NCBI GenBank assembly: GCA_036984305.1
Contig: BQWY01000001.1
Location: 310,001 to 374,000 of the forward strand
Length of the DNA stretch: 64,000 nt
Reading direction: 5' to 3'
From: Nitrospira sp.
GTDB taxonomy: Bacteria; Nitrospirota; Nitrospiria; Nitrospirales; Nitrospiraceae
Shown here: one piece after another, positions 17,984 through 27,838 of the stretch
How positions within the stretch are numbered: the first letter of the stretch is position 1
Layout: every line of letters begins with the position of its first letter
Notes under the pieces: model-generated
Seen by the model: only the letters and a program-made list of their open reading frames with translations
Databases searched by the model: none
Told to the model about the DNA's origin: nothing
Made by a program: the position numbers and the translations under genes

Positions 17984-19042
17984 ATGATGCAGTCGTTCAT
18001 CGCGAAGATCGGAAAGGGCGCCAAGACCTGCAAGGATCTCACCTGGGAGGAAGCGAAGCAGGCCATGGCCTGTCTCGTCGAGGGGCGAGCAACTGAAGCT
18101 CAGATCGGCGCGTTTCTCATCGGCATGAGAATGAAGGGTGAATCCGTCGGAGAATTCGCCGCCTTTACCGCAACCGCACGATCCTACGTCACGCCGCTGC
18201 GAGTGCCGGACAACGCGCATCTGGTCGATGTGGCCTGCTACGCCGGCAAGCAGGACACGTTTTCGGCGATCGCTGGCGCGGCGCTTGTGGCTGCGTCAGC
18301 GGGAGCGACGGTGCTCGTGCACGGATGGGAAGGCCTTCCCGAACGGCCAGGCGTCTGGTCCACCTTTTCCGCGCTGGGTATTGCCGTCGATTTGCCGCCT
18401 TCGGTGGTCGAGAAGGAGTTGGTTGCCAATGCCTTCGCGTACCTGGATATTGCGCTGTTTCATCCACCCTTGGGGAAATTGCTCGCGCTCCGGCATGAAC
18501 TCGGCGTGCGAAATTTCGTGCATCCGGTGGCGCGTATGCTGAATCCCGCCCGCGCGGCTGTGCAGGTGATCGGCATGATGCATCCGCCTTATTTCGAGAA
18601 AATCGGTGAGGCGCTCGGGATGCTGGGTGGGGCGCGGGCGTTGATCGTGCGCGGCGTCGAAGGAGAACCGGAACTGTCCATCGCCGGAGGGACGCAGATC
18701 ACCGAACTGCGGGACCGGGACGGTCATCCGATGCGGATCACCTTTCAACCGAAGGACGCGGGCCTGCCCCTCGGCACGACGCGAGACATGGCGGGCTTTT
18801 CGCCCAAGGAGCGGAACAAGGAAGCCGCACTGCTGCTGCGGATCCTGCAAGGTGAACTCAAGGGGCAGGCACGCAACTGGATTACGCTGAATGCGGGGAT
18901 GTTACTGTACGCAGCTCGTGTGGCAGCGTCGATCCCTGAGGGAGTCCGGGCGGCCCAGACCGCGATTGATTCCGGCGCGGTCATGCGTAAATTGATGATA
19001 GTCGGACGACCGGCCGGCATCGCGGTCGGTTCAACACTGTAG
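17984..19042 (+). CDS. TrpD2/YbiB-like glycosyltransferase family protein
   Basis: The 352-residue protein is related to anthranilate phosphoribosyltransferase (TrpD). A helical N-domain ('[28 protein letters not shown]' in two pieces) is followed by the nucleoside-phosphorylase-type core ('[18 protein letters not shown]', '[15 protein letters not shown]', '[13 protein letters not shown]'). The TrpD substrate motif KHGNR is replaced by 'VHGWEG', so anthranilate activity is unlikely. YbiB-type proteins bind nucleic acids. The ATG at 17984 has AGGA 5 nt upstream; the open frame runs back into cysH. Its place between cysH and cysD suggests a link to sulfur assimilation, but the role is unknown. 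Confidence 0.85.
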   Translation: MMQSFIAKIGKGAKTCKDLTWEEAKQAMACLVEGRATEAQIGAFLIGMRMKGESVGEFAAFTATARSYVTPLRVPDNAHLVDVACYAGKQDTFSAIAGAALVAASAGATVLVHGWEGLPERPGVWSTFSALGIAVDLPPSVVEKELVANAFAYLDIALFHPPLGKLLALRHELGVRNFVHPVARMLNPARAAVQVIGMMHPPYFEKIGEALGMLGGARALIVRGVEGEPELSIAGGTQITELRDRDGHPMRITFQPKDAGLPLGTTRDMAGFSPKERNKEAALLLRILQGELKGQARNWITLNAGMLLYAARVAASIPEGVRAAQTAIDSGAVMRKLMIVGRPAGIAVGSTL

Positions 19043-19059
19043 CCAAACACGAGTCGGTC

Positions 19060-19857
19060 ATGAAGCACTTACGACAGCTTGAAGATCAAAGCGTCTATAT
19101 TCTCCGTGAAGCCTACAAGCACTTCGATCATCTCGGCATGCTCTGGTCCATGGGCAAGGATTCCACCGTGCTGCTGTGGTTGGCGCGAAAGGCCTTCTTC
19201 GGACACGTGCCGTTTCCGCTTTTGCACGTCGACACGAGTTATAAAATTCCCGCGATGATCGAGTATCGAGACCGACTTGCCAGGGAATGGCGGTTGAACC
19301 TTGTGGTGGGACAGAACAAAGAGGCGCTGGCCGCGGGGATGAATCACACGATGGGCCGGCAAGTCTGCTGCACGGCCCTCAAAACGAACGGCCTCAAGCA
19401 ATTGATCGAAGAACACGGTTATACGGGGATCATTTTGGGCGTAAGGGCCGACGAAGAGGCCACGCGGGCCAAAGAGCGATATTTTTCTCCTCGCGACAAG
19501 CATGGCGAGTGGGATTTCAGGGAGCAGCCACCCGAGCTCTGGGACCAATTCAAGACTTCGTTCCCACCCGGGACGCATATCCGCATCCATCCGCTCCTGG
19601 ATTGGACGGAGATCAATATTTGGGAATACATCAAGCTTGAGAATATCCCCTTCATGGACCTGTATCTGGACAAAGGCGAGGGCATACGCTACCGGAGCCT
19701 TGGGTGCGAGCCTTGCACCGCGCCGATCAAATCGTGCGCGCAGTCGGTCGACGATATTTTGATCGAACTGCGGAATACTAAGATTGCTGAACGAGCGGGA
19801 CGTGCTCAGGACGAGGGGCGGGGGATGGAAATGCTTCGGAAAGACGGCTACATGTAG
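19060..19857 (+). CDS. cysD: Sulfate adenylyltransferase subunit 2
   Basis: The protein has 265 residues, an ATP sulfurylase small subunit of the PP-loop family: '[20 protein letters not shown]', '[18 protein letters not shown]', '[14 protein letters not shown]', and 'GCEPCTAPI'. It is shorter than the E. coli subunit (302 residues). It forms APS from sulfate and ATP together with CysN, encoded downstream. Confidence 0.95.
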   Translation: MKHLRQLEDQSVYILREAYKHFDHLGMLWSMGKDSTVLLWLARKAFFGHVPFPLLHVDTSYKIPAMIEYRDRLAREWRLNLVVGQNKEALAAGMNHTMGRQVCCTALKTNGLKQLIEEHGYTGIILGVRADEEATRAKERYFSPRDKHGEWDFREQPPELWDQFKTSFPPGTHIRIHPLLDWTEINIWEYIKLENIPFMDLYLDKGEGIRYRSLGCEPCTAPIKSCAQSVDDILIELRNTKIAERAGRAQDEGRGMEMLRKDGYM

Positions 19858-20095
19858 TGAAGAACCTTGAAACGGCCCCAGGTGTGGCTCTCGATCGCGC
19901 GTCTCTACTGCGGCCTAGTTAGTTTGTACGCCTCGCTCGCAGGTTCTCTGCCGCATCACCGGGAGCCGCGTTGAGCGTTCTTCGAACGGAGGATGTACTG
20001 TGGGAGCGGTGATGCGCCTGGGTGCAGGGTCTTGAGCAGCTGAGGGGGATCATTCAGGTTTTTTTCTGCGTGGTAAGTCAGAGAGGAAGCTCACC

Positions 20096-21931
20096 ATGAC
20101 GGTGGCCGTTGGAAAGACAGATCAGGCGCAGGCGCATTTGAACATTGTGATCGTCGGACATGTCGATCACGGCAAGTCGACGTTGGTTGGTCGTCTCTTT
20201 GCCGACACCGGCTCGTTGCCGGACGGGAAGCTCGAAAAAGTTCAGGCCATCTGCCGACAGCAAGGCAAGGAATTCGAATATGCGTTTCTTTTCGACGCCT
20301 TTCTGGAGGAGCAGGAGCAGGGGATCACCATTGATACCGCGCGGACGTTTTTCTCGTGGAAGGAGCGCCAATACATCATCATCGATGCGCCGGGCCACAA
20401 GGAGTTCCTTAAGAATATGGTTTCTGGCGCGGCGCGAGCCGAAGCGGCGCTGTTGCTCATCGACGCTCACGAGGGCGTTAAGGAGCAGTCCAAAAAGCAC
20501 GGGTATCTGTTGTCGCTCTTGGGCGTCAAACAGGTCGCCGTGGTCGTCAACAAGATGGACTTGGCCGGATACCGACAAGATGTGTTCAGCCGGATTGAAG
20601 GCGAATATTCGGAGTTTCTGGCGCAGCTGAAAGTCAAACCGCAGCGATTCATCCCGGTCAGCGCGAAGGTCGGCGACAACATTGCGCATGCCAGCGCCCA
20701 GATGCCCTGGTATCGCGGTCCAACCGTATTGCAGACGCTGGAGTCGTTCACCAAAGAGACCGCTCGCGAGCAACAGCCGCTACGTTTCCCGATTCAAGAC
20801 GTCTACAAGTTTGATGCACGACGGATTCTGGCCGGACGATTGGCGAGCGGAGCGATCAGGGTGGGAGACCGCTTGGTGTTTTCACCTTCGAACAAGTCGG
20901 CAAGGGTCCGGACCATCGAAGCATTCAATATCGAGCCGGTTCCGACCGAGGCCAAGGCGGGACAATCGACTGGTGTGACGTTGGACGAACAAATCTTTGT
21001 CGAGCGCGGCGAGATCGCCTCCCATCAGGAAACCGTGCCGCAGGTGTCGACCCTCGTCCGCTGCAACCTGTTCTGGATGGGGCGGCGCCCCCTTGAAAAA
21101 GGGTGCACCTACGAGTTGCGACTGGCCACGCAGGAAGTGGAGTGCGAGGTGGCCACGATTCATCGCATCATCGATACGGCGGATTTGGATGCCAAGCAGG
21201 TGCATACCGCGGTTCACCGTAATGAAGTGGCCGAATTGACGATCCGGACACGTGCCCCGTTGGCCTTCGACCTGTATGGGGATTTCGAGTCTACCGGACG
21301 GTTTGTTCTCGTCGACCAGTACGATGTATCGGGTGGCGGCATCATCACCGAAGCTCTGCGCGACGAACAAACGAGCCTGCGCGACGAGGCGCGCAAGCGG
21401 GACATCGCATGGGTCAAGGGCGATGTCACTCCAGATGAACGCACCGCCCTCTTCGGCCATCGCGCAGCGCTGGTGCTGATCACCGGAGGGGCCCATGCGG
21501 GGAAGTCTTTTTTGGCCCGTCGGCTCGAGGTCAGACTCATTGCGGATGGCCGACACGCGTACCTGCTGGACGGTCAAAATCTTCGGCATGGATTGGACAG
21601 CGACATTCATGCTGAAGATGCAAGCGAGACCGTCCGTCGATTCGGCGAGGTGGCCCGGCTATTTATGGACTCGGGATTGATTGTGATTTCGACGACCAAC
21701 ACCTTTAGCCGAGCGGATCATCAAGCCGTTCGAACCCTCGTGCAGCCGGCGGCAGTCCTGGCCGTGCACCTGAGCAACCATCCGGAGGAGCCGCCCCCCA
21801 ATACCGATCTCGTGTTTGCGGGTCCGAAGGATTTTGAGGAGATTGCCAAGCGGATCATCGACGAATTGAAGCGTCGCGATATTCTCATGAGGTTGGGCGG
21901 AGGTGCGCAGGGCCCCCAATATTCGATTTAA
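20096..21931 (+). CDS. cysNC: CysN-CysC fusion: sulfate adenylyltransferase subunit 1 with atypical APS-kinase domain
   Basis: The protein has 611 residues. Residues 1-430 are the EF-Tu-like GTPase CysN: P-loop 'GHVDHGKST' at 21-29, switch 2 'DAPGHKEF' at 98, 'NKMD' at 152, then two beta-barrel domains. Residues ~450-600 are an APS-kinase-like domain with P-loop 'GGAHAGKS' (464-471) and '[14 protein letters not shown]'. The usual 'DGDNLRHGL' has Gln for Asp, and the later kinase segment is degenerate ('[14 protein letters not shown]'). Because CysH here is an APS reductase, the kinase would be dispensable. 238 nt separate it from cysD; no feature was seen in that gap. Confidence 0.93.
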   Translation: MTVAVGKTDQAQAHLNIVIVGHVDHGKSTLVGRLFADTGSLPDGKLEKVQAICRQQGKEFEYAFLFDAFLEEQEQGITIDTARTFFSWKERQYIIIDAPGHKEFLKNMVSGAARAEAALLLIDAHEGVKEQSKKHGYLLSLLGVKQVAVVVNKMDLAGYRQDVFSRIEGEYSEFLAQLKVKPQRFIPVSAKVGDNIAHASAQMPWYRGPTVLQTLESFTKETAREQQPLRFPIQDVYKFDARRILAGRLASGAIRVGDRLVFSPSNKSARVRTIEAFNIEPVPTEAKAGQSTGVTLDEQIFVERGEIASHQETVPQVSTLVRCNLFWMGRRPLEKGCTYELRLATQEVECEVATIHRIIDTADLDAKQVHTAVHRNEVAELTIRTRAPLAFDLYGDFESTGRFVLVDQYDVSGGGIITEALRDEQTSLRDEARKRDIAWVKGDVTPDERTALFGHRAALVLITGGAHAGKSFLARRLEVRLIADGRHAYLLDGQNLRHGLDSDIHAEDASETVRRFGEVARLFMDSGLIVISTTNTFSRADHQAVRTLVQPAAVLAVHLSNHPEEPPPNTDLVFAGPKDFEEIAKRIIDELKRRDILMRLGGGAQGPQYSI

Positions 21932-22063
21932 TGGGGCAACGAAACCTGAACGGTGTGCACCCCTCGCAGGTAGGGTGGAGGAGGCAGTCCCGAGGGCGTC
22001 CGATCAGTTTGACTCTCCAGAAATCCCTATGCTACCGTGCCCGGTTACAAGTAGGCGACGACA

Positions 22064-23008
22064 ATGACCGACACCGCTCGCACCGCCATGACTCCAGAAA
22101 AGGACCTCAAGTCCATTTTGGCGAAACTCCAATATCAGGACGACGCCAAAGTCGTGCAGCAAATCACCGCGCAGATGCGCCAGGTGCAGGCTCGCATGGC
22201 CGCAGTCACGCACAAGATTGCCGTCATGAGCGGCAAGGGGGGGGTCGGGAAGAGCATGACCACGGTCAATCTCGGTCTGGCTCTGGCCCGATTGGGCAAA
22301 CGCGTTGGTCTACTCGATGTCGACTTGAACGGGCCGTGCGTACCACGCATGCTGGGGATGCACGGCCAGCGACTGACGATCACCGACGAGGGTGCAATTC
22401 CGCCGATTGGCCCACTCGGGATTAAGGTCGCCTCCATGGATTTCTTTCTTGATGCCACGTCGCCAGTGCGGTGGAAGGGACCCATGGATCTGAGTCCGGT
22501 GTGGCTCGGATTGATGGAAATGAACGTGATTCGCGAATTTCTCGGCGATGTCGTCTGGGGGGAACTGGATTACCTGCTCACGGATCTTCCCCCCGGAGCC
22601 GCGGCGGACAAGCCCCCCGTCATCGCCGGCTTTATCCCCGATCTAGCCGGGGCGGTCGTGGTGACGACCCCCTCGGAGGTCGCGTCTGACGTGGTGCAGA
22701 AGTCCATCACCTATGCGCGGGATATGGGCATTGCCGTGTTGGGTGTCGTCGAGAACATGAGTGAATATCGATGCCCGTCTTGCGGTGCGGAGGGAGAATT
22801 GTTCGAGGGCAACACCCAAGCCATGTGCGATGCGTTGGACGTACCGCTGCTTGGCCGCATCCCCTTCGATCGAACGCTTGCAAAGACCTTCGACAAGGGA
22901 GCGCCGCTATTGGATGAACACTATCCGACGTTACAACGCTATCGGCAAGTTGCGGAACGAGTGATGACGCTGGTGCAGTATCGCAAAGTACTAGGGGAAA
23001 AGCTCTAG
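22064..23008 (+). CDS. mrp: Mrp/ApbC-type iron-sulfur cluster carrier ATPase
   Basis: The protein has 314 residues with the deviant Walker A 'SGKGGVGKSMTTVNL' near 60, 'LDVDLNGPCVPRML', and 'LTDLPPGAAADKP'. The conserved 'YRCPSCGAEGELF' CxxC near 235 binds the shared cluster between subunits. It likely delivers Fe-S clusters; the neighbouring sulfate-reduction enzymes contain [4Fe-4S] and siroheme centres. It starts 132 nt after cysNC. Confidence 0.95.
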   Translation: MTDTARTAMTPEKDLKSILAKLQYQDDAKVVQQITAQMRQVQARMAAVTHKIAVMSGKGGVGKSMTTVNLGLALARLGKRVGLLDVDLNGPCVPRMLGMHGQRLTITDEGAIPPIGPLGIKVASMDFFLDATSPVRWKGPMDLSPVWLGLMEMNVIREFLGDVVWGELDYLLTDLPPGAAADKPPVIAGFIPDLAGAVVVTTPSEVASDVVQKSITYARDMGIAVLGVVENMSEYRCPSCGAEGELFEGNTQAMCDALDVPLLGRIPFDRTLAKTFDKGAPLLDEHYPTLQRYRQVAERVMTLVQYRKVLGEKL

Positions 23009-23042
23009 CCATCCGACTTTGATCGGGTCACGAGGTACAGGC

Positions 23043-23801
23043 ATGAAGTTCGTCTGTCTCAATTGCGAAACGTACATGAACTTTCAAAAGGTGGAACAGC
23101 CAGCCGAGGGGTCCCTGGGAGTGTTTTTTGGATGTCCTTCCTGCGGGGCCAAGTTCTCCATGGTCACCAATCCTGGCGAGACGCAGATGGTGAGTTCACT
23201 CGGCGTGAAGTTGGGAGGGAGACAGGCTCCTGTCGAACCGTTCGAAATGACACGGGGAACCCTCAAAGATGAGGCCAAGTCGGGAATGGGGCAAATGGCC
23301 GCCTACCTGAACGAAAAGATCGGGGCAGGGCAATCTTCCAAACCGGTCGAATCTCCGAGCATCCCTGGGGGCGTGCCAAAGGAAGGTGAAAAATCCGGGG
23401 GCAGCTGTCCTTTTGCCGCGGTCGTTGCACAAATGGGCATGGGGTCGAGCGGGAAGGTTGATGAACCGGGCAAGGCGGATTTCACATGGACGCCGGACGC
23501 AAAGGAGCGCCTGGAGCGGTTGCCCTCCTTCGTGAAGCCAATGGTGCAAGCGAGCGTCGAAAGCTATGCGAGGCGGCAGAGCCTGACCACAATTTCGCTG
23601 CAGGTGATGGACGACGCGAAGAGCGAACCGAACGGAATCGCCTGGACGTCCGAAGCAGAACAGCGATTGGAAAACATTCCTGATTTTATTCGGCCCATGG
23701 CCCGCCGGGAAATCGAGCGCATTGCCAAGGAGCGCGGGGCAGCCTCGGTCACGGCGACGATCATGGACGAAGCTAAAGACAAATTTTTGAAGTTCATGTA
23801 A
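23043..23801 (+). CDS. Zinc-ribbon protein with two PCP_red domains
   Basis: The protein has 252 residues. The N-terminus is a zinc ribbon ('FVCLNCETYMNF' ... 'FGCPSCGAKF', two CxxC pairs). After a Gly/Pro-rich linker come two repeats of the PCP_red type (PF08369, known from the C-terminus of the protochlorophyllide reductase B subunit): 'FTWTPDAKERLERLPSFVKP' near 145 and 'IAWTSEAEQRLENIPDFIRP' near 200, each ending in a short helix with 'VMDDAK'/'IMDEAK'. The ATG at 23043 is preferred to TTG 23019. Function unknown. It follows mrp by 34 nt and ends at a strong terminator. Confidence 0.85.
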   Translation: MKFVCLNCETYMNFQKVEQPAEGSLGVFFGCPSCGAKFSMVTNPGETQMVSSLGVKLGGRQAPVEPFEMTRGTLKDEAKSGMGQMAAYLNEKIGAGQSSKPVESPSIPGGVPKEGEKSGGSCPFAAVVAQMGMGSSGKVDEPGKADFTWTPDAKERLERLPSFVKPMVQASVESYARRQSLTTISLQVMDDAKSEPNGIAWTSEAEQRLENIPDFIRPMARREIERIAKERGAASVTATIMDEAKDKFLKFM

Positions 23802-23831
23802 CGATCTTGTACTAAGGACGGTCCACACGAG

Positions 23832-23862
23832 GCCCATCCGGGACAACCGGATGGGCTTTGTT
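23832..23862 (+). terminator. Rho-independent terminator
   Basis: A 10-bp perfect stem (GCCCATCCGG / CCGGATGGGC) with loop GACAA is followed by TTTGTTATT. It closes the mrp-PCP_red transcript and lies just before the next gene's ATG at 23882. Confidence 0.88.
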
Positions 23863-23881
23863 ATTGATCAAGCCCTATTTT

Positions 23882-24655
23882 ATGATGTCCCCTCTCCACT
23901 ATTGTGTTGTCATACTCATGGTCGTGAGCATATGGAGCATCGCAATTCCGCACTCGCACGCCGAAAGCGTGGCGACCGAGCAAGCCGCACATCAGGGGAC
24001 TAGTATGCACGGCCATGATGAAGGCCACCACTGGGAAGGTTCGATGGAGGGGAAGGCCTACTCAGAGCGCAATCATTGGCTGGCCGGGATTTTTCTTCTC
24101 TTCATCGGATACGGAGAATGGCGAGCGGCGGGCGGGAAGGCAACTGGATGGGGCCAGGCGCTTGTCCCGGCGGCGCTGCTTGCCTGCGGAGTCTTCCTGC
24201 TCATCTGGAGCGACCATGAAGCGTGGCCGATCGGCCATATGGGGTTCATGGAAACATTGTCCGGAGACCACCCGGAAATCCTGCAGCACAAGCTCATTGG
24301 TCTCATGTCTATTGTTGTCGGGGCCATCGAAGCGGGGCGACGATCACGGCAATTATTGAATGCTGGATGGGAGTACGTGCTCCCCGCCTATGCGATCGTC
24401 GGGGGTCTCATGCTTCTGGCACACGAACACGGCCCCCATCCAAGCGGGCATCAGATTGATCAACACCATACCCTCATGGCCGCGCTGGCGATTGCTGCGG
24501 CTGTCGCCAAGGGGCTGACACTGTGGAGCGCCTCGTCCCAGCCGGGCGACCCATCTGCTCCGCGGATGGGACTACCGCTGAAACTGGTTGGGTCACGAAT
24601 TTGGGCAAGCATTATTGTGGCCTTAGGCCTTGTTCTGCTCCTGTATCGTGAATAG
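23882..24655 (+). CDS. Histidine-rich multi-pass membrane protein
   Basis: The protein has 257 residues. A hydrophobic N-terminus ('YCVVILMVVSIWSIAI') resembles a signal anchor. A His/Asp segment follows ('MHGHDEGHHWEG', residues ~42-53), then about six membrane helices with further 'HEHGPHPSGH' and 'HQIDQHH'-type loops. The His-rich loops suggest metal (copper or zinc) handling, as in CopD-like proteins, but no signature confirms a family. The ATG at 23882 was chosen over the TTG at 23858, which lies in the terminator's T-run. Confidence 0.65.
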   Translation: MMSPLHYCVVILMVVSIWSIAIPHSHAESVATEQAAHQGTSMHGHDEGHHWEGSMEGKAYSERNHWLAGIFLLFIGYGEWRAAGGKATGWGQALVPAALLACGVFLLIWSDHEAWPIGHMGFMETLSGDHPEILQHKLIGLMSIVVGAIEAGRRSRQLLNAGWEYVLPAYAIVGGLMLLAHEHGPHPSGHQIDQHHTLMAALAIAAAVAKGLTLWSASSQPGDPSAPRMGLPLKLVGSRIWASIIVALGLVLLLYRE

Positions 24656-24759
24656 CCGTCCGATGGCATGTGCTCGGGCCGGCCAACCTCGTTGACACAT
24701 TTCTTTCCTCTATGTTAGCTCTACCACTCTAACCTCAACGCCTTTGGGTCGGAGGTCAC

Positions 24760-25512
24760 ATGGGCGGCCATAGTCACTGGGCCACCACCAAGCGGCATAA
24801 AGCCGCAGTGGACGCCAAGCGCGGGAAACGCTTCACCAAAGTCATTCGGGAAATCACCATTGCCGCCCGCAGCGGTGGTGATCCGGATGGGAACCCACGC
24901 CTCCGCTTGGCAGTCCTAAAGGCCCGCGAGGCCAACATGCCCAACGATACCATTAAGAAGGCCATCCAACGAGGGACGGGTGAGCTCCCGGGCGTGACAA
25001 TCGAAGAATTCTCTCTGGAAGGGTATGGGCCGGGTGGAACGGCGATGCTCCTCGAAATTACGTCGGACAATCGTAACCGCACCGTGGCTGAGATACGCAG
25101 CCTTCTGACAAAAAACGGCGGGACGATGGCCGAAGCCGGGGCTGTGGCTTGGCAGTTCAACAAGAAGGGCTTGCTCGTCGTCGAGCGTGACAAGGTCGAG
25201 GAGGACCGCCTGCTATCACTGGCATTGGACGCCGGAGCCGAGGACGTCAAGGTCAGCGACAAGGCCTTCGAAGTCATCACGGCTCCACAGGACTTCGAGG
25301 CCGTGAAGAAAGCGTTGACGGACGTGTCGATCGAGACCTCGTTCGCCGAGTTGACCTACATCCCTCAAAACTCGGTGCAGCTCGAGGAGAAAGCTGCGGA
25401 ACAGATGCTCAAGCTCGTCGAAATTTTGGACGATCACGACGACGTGCAGAAGGTCCACGCCAATTTCGACATCTCTGAAGAAATCATGGAGAAGGCCGCG
25501 GCGGCCGGATAG
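24760..25512 (+). CDS. yebC: YebC/PmpR-family protein
   Basis: The protein has 250 residues with the family start 'GGHSHWATTKRHKAAVDAKR' and 'KAIQRGTGE', then 'EGYGPGGTAMLLE'. Members act on translation of difficult sequences and were earlier annotated as transcription regulators. It heads the yebC-ruvA-ruvB run; the usual ruvC between yebC and ruvA is absent. Confidence 0.96.
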   Translation: MGGHSHWATTKRHKAAVDAKRGKRFTKVIREITIAARSGGDPDGNPRLRLAVLKAREANMPNDTIKKAIQRGTGELPGVTIEEFSLEGYGPGGTAMLLEITSDNRNRTVAEIRSLLTKNGGTMAEAGAVAWQFNKKGLLVVERDKVEEDRLLSLALDAGAEDVKVSDKAFEVITAPQDFEAVKKALTDVSIETSFAELTYIPQNSVQLEEKAAEQMLKLVEILDDHDDVQKVHANFDISEEIMEKAAAAG

Positions 25513-25559
25513 CACCGGGTCCGCCAATCCACGGCGCCGGAGGCTCTGCTCGGGCCGAC

Positions 25560-26159
25560 ATGATCGCTTCGCTCACGGGCCGCCTCACAGCCAAGTTCCC
25601 CACGCACGTCACCCTCGACGTTCATGGCGTCGGTTACGAGTTATTCATCCCCCTGAGCACCTTTTATGCCTTACCTAACCTCGAGGAGACGACGCGCCTC
25701 TGTGTGTATACTCATCTGCGAGAGGATGCCATCCAGCTCTATGGCTTCTCGACGGATGCCGAAAAGACCGCCTTCCTCTTACTCACGACGGTGACCGGGA
25801 TCGGGCCGAAACTGGGACTGAGCGTCCTGTCTACCTTGTCGATTCAGGATCTGATCGCCACGATTCGGTCAGGCGATGTCGAGAAATTGGCAACAGTTCC
25901 AGGTGTCGGGAAGAAGTCTGCCAGTCGGCTGGTTCTGGAACTCAAAGACAAGGTCGAGCATGTGCCGATCGCGTCTGAGTCTGGGGAGGCGAGCGCAACC
26001 GTGGCATATGATGAATTATATGCCGATGCACTTTCGGCGCTACTCAATTTGGGCTATCGCGCCGCTGACGCCAAATTGGTATTGAAACGTCTGCCAATGG
26101 ACCGATTGACCTTGAAGGAGGCCATCCGCACCGCACTGCAAGAACTGGCAAAGGGGTAG
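25560..26159 (+). CDS. ruvA: Holliday junction DNA helicase subunit RuvA
   Basis: The protein has 199 residues: OB-fold N-domain ('MIASLTGRLTAKFPTHV', 'HGVGYELFIPLSTF'), two helix-hairpin-helix motifs ('TVTGIGPKLGLSVLS', 'TVPGVGKKSASRLVLEL'), and a C-terminal domain III that contacts RuvB. The length is normal. It begins 47 nt after yebC. Confidence 0.97.
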   Translation: MIASLTGRLTAKFPTHVTLDVHGVGYELFIPLSTFYALPNLEETTRLCVYTHLREDAIQLYGFSTDAEKTAFLLLTTVTGIGPKLGLSVLSTLSIQDLIATIRSGDVEKLATVPGVGKKSASRLVLELKDKVEHVPIASESGEASATVAYDELYADALSALLNLGYRAADAKLVLKRLPMDRLTLKEAIRTALQELAKG

Positions 26160-26162
26160 GTC

Positions 26163-26627
26163 ATGAACACTCTTCCGGTGAGACTTCTTATCCTCGTCAC
26201 AATGCTGACCCTTGAGTTCCCACTGACCACCTTGGCAGGTGAACCAGAAGTCCCGAAAATTAGGCAGCTTCGATGCGGGTCCTGCCCGGACGGGTTTGCC
26301 ACCACGGCCGTCACGAACGACCCGACGACATGTAAGGATGGTGATCCGACTCTGGTGCAATGTGCACCGCTCGGGGGAAATCTGCTCTCGGTATGTGGGG
26401 ATTGTCCCTCGGGGTATGTGAAGGTTGGTGGATCCGTCGTACCATCGCAATGTAATCGGGACGGCGGCGCCATGAGCCGATGCCAATTGGAACGGATGGA
26501 ACATGCCAATCCGGATCCGACACAGGGTGGACGTCGATGCCCTCCGGATTGCACTGGAGACATGCCCACCGGTCAGAGTGGGTCCCGGCCCATCCCTCAG
26601 ACACTTCCTCCACCCGCCCAACGCTGA
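26163..26627 (+). CDS. Secreted cysteine-rich protein of unknown function
   Basis: The protein has 154 residues. A signal peptide ('LLILVTMLTLEFPLTTLAG', cleavage after Ala-Gly ~residue 26) is followed by two similar units, 'LRCGSCPDGFATTAV' and 'VCGDCPSGYVKVGG', each with CxxC, plus further cysteines in the rest. The tail is Pro/Gly-rich. It sits 3 nt after ruvA and 32 nt before ruvB, so it is co-transcribed with DNA-repair genes although predicted to be exported. I do not recognise the family. Confidence 0.75.
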   Translation: MNTLPVRLLILVTMLTLEFPLTTLAGEPEVPKIRQLRCGSCPDGFATTAVTNDPTTCKDGDPTLVQCAPLGGNLLSVCGDCPSGYVKVGGSVVPSQCNRDGGAMSRCQLERMEHANPDPTQGGRRCPPDCTGDMPTGQSGSRPIPQTLPPPAQR

Positions 26628-26659
26628 CAATCTAGCTGAGAGAGAAAAGAGCGCCGAGC

Positions 26660-27664
26660 ATGACGGACCGGACTGTGACGCCAGGGGTAGCGGAAGACGA
26701 GCAGGGAATCGAGGCTCACTTACGTCCTCAGAGGCTGCACGAGTACGTCGGGCAGAGTGCCATGAAGCAATCGCTCCAGGTATGTATCGAAGCCGCGAAG
26801 CAACGCGGTGAGGCGCTCGACCATGCCATATTCTATGGTCCGCCCGGATTGGGGAAAACAACGATCGCGCATGTGATCGCGAGAGAAATGGGAGTGGCCA
26901 TCCGTTCCACATCCGGGCTGGTGCTTAATCATGCCGGCGACCTGGCGGCTATTTTGACCAATCTGCAGGAAGGCGACGTCTTGTTTATCGACGAAATCCA
27001 TCGCCTACCCGCTTCAGTCGAAGAAGCCCTCTATCCGGCCATGGAAGACTATCAGCTCGATTTGGTGATTGGCCAAGGGTCGAGTACCAAGACGGTCAAA
27101 CTGGATTTGCCCCGCTTTACCCTCGTGGGGGCAACTACACGGGCAGGAGCGCTCACGTCTCCGCTACGCGAACGATTTGGGTTGGTCTATCGCCTTGGGT
27201 TTTACAGTACGGACGAACTGAAAACGATCGTGCTCCGTACGGCCGGACTGCTGCGCACCGAGCTCGATCGTGAGGGGGCCGGAGAAATCGCGCGGCGTGG
27301 CAGGGGGACCCCTCGAATCGTCAATCGTCTCATCCGTCGAGTTCGCGACTATGCGCAGATCAAGGCAGAAGGGTGCATTTCGCAGGCAGTAGCGGCGGCT
27401 GCATTGGAGTGGCTCGGAGTGGATACGGCTGGATTCGACGAAATGGACAGGCGGATCCTCCTGATAATACTGGACAAGTTCAACGGTGGACCTGTGGGCG
27501 TCGATGCGTTGGCGGCGGCCCTCAACGAAGAGCGAGGAACGCTTGAAGAAGTGTATGAGCCGTATCTGATCCAAGCGGGCTATTTGGAGCGCACCGCGAG
27601 AGGTCGCTGCGCCAGCCGCCTTGCGTACGAGCACTTTGGGCGAAAAAAAGATCTCCTGTCCTAG
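26660..27664 (+). CDS. ruvB: Holliday junction DNA helicase RuvB
   Basis: The protein has 334 residues: AAA+ motor with Walker A '[15 protein letters not shown]', Walker B '[10 protein letters not shown]', sensor 1 '[20 protein letters not shown]' with the arginine finger, and a C-terminal winged helix. It moves Holliday junctions with RuvA. The length is normal. Confidence 0.97.
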   Translation: MTDRTVTPGVAEDEQGIEAHLRPQRLHEYVGQSAMKQSLQVCIEAAKQRGEALDHAIFYGPPGLGKTTIAHVIAREMGVAIRSTSGLVLNHAGDLAAILTNLQEGDVLFIDEIHRLPASVEEALYPAMEDYQLDLVIGQGSSTKTVKLDLPRFTLVGATTRAGALTSPLRERFGLVYRLGFYSTDELKTIVLRTAGLLRTELDREGAGEIARRGRGTPRIVNRLIRRVRDYAQIKAEGCISQAVAAAALEWLGVDTAGFDEMDRRILLIILDKFNGGPVGVDALAAALNEERGTLEEVYEPYLIQAGYLERTARGRCASRLAYEHFGRKKDLLS

Positions 27665-27838
27665 AGTCTCTCCTCCTGCCCGTTCACCGCTATCCTTGCA
27701 AAACTTCAAGAGATTTTAGTAACATTTGCCGCTTGGGGTCTACTCGATCCTGTGGTGCCATTCCTGCGGTAACAGAGCCGGCATGGACTCCAACCAGGCG
27801 GCGTGTAACTGCGCTATCCCTCGTGGGGCGGTCTTCCA

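Noticed and set aside
21931..22425. 164-codon frame starting at the cysNC stop
   Set aside because: Runs in the wrong frame through mrp; Arg/Gly/His-rich shadow translation.
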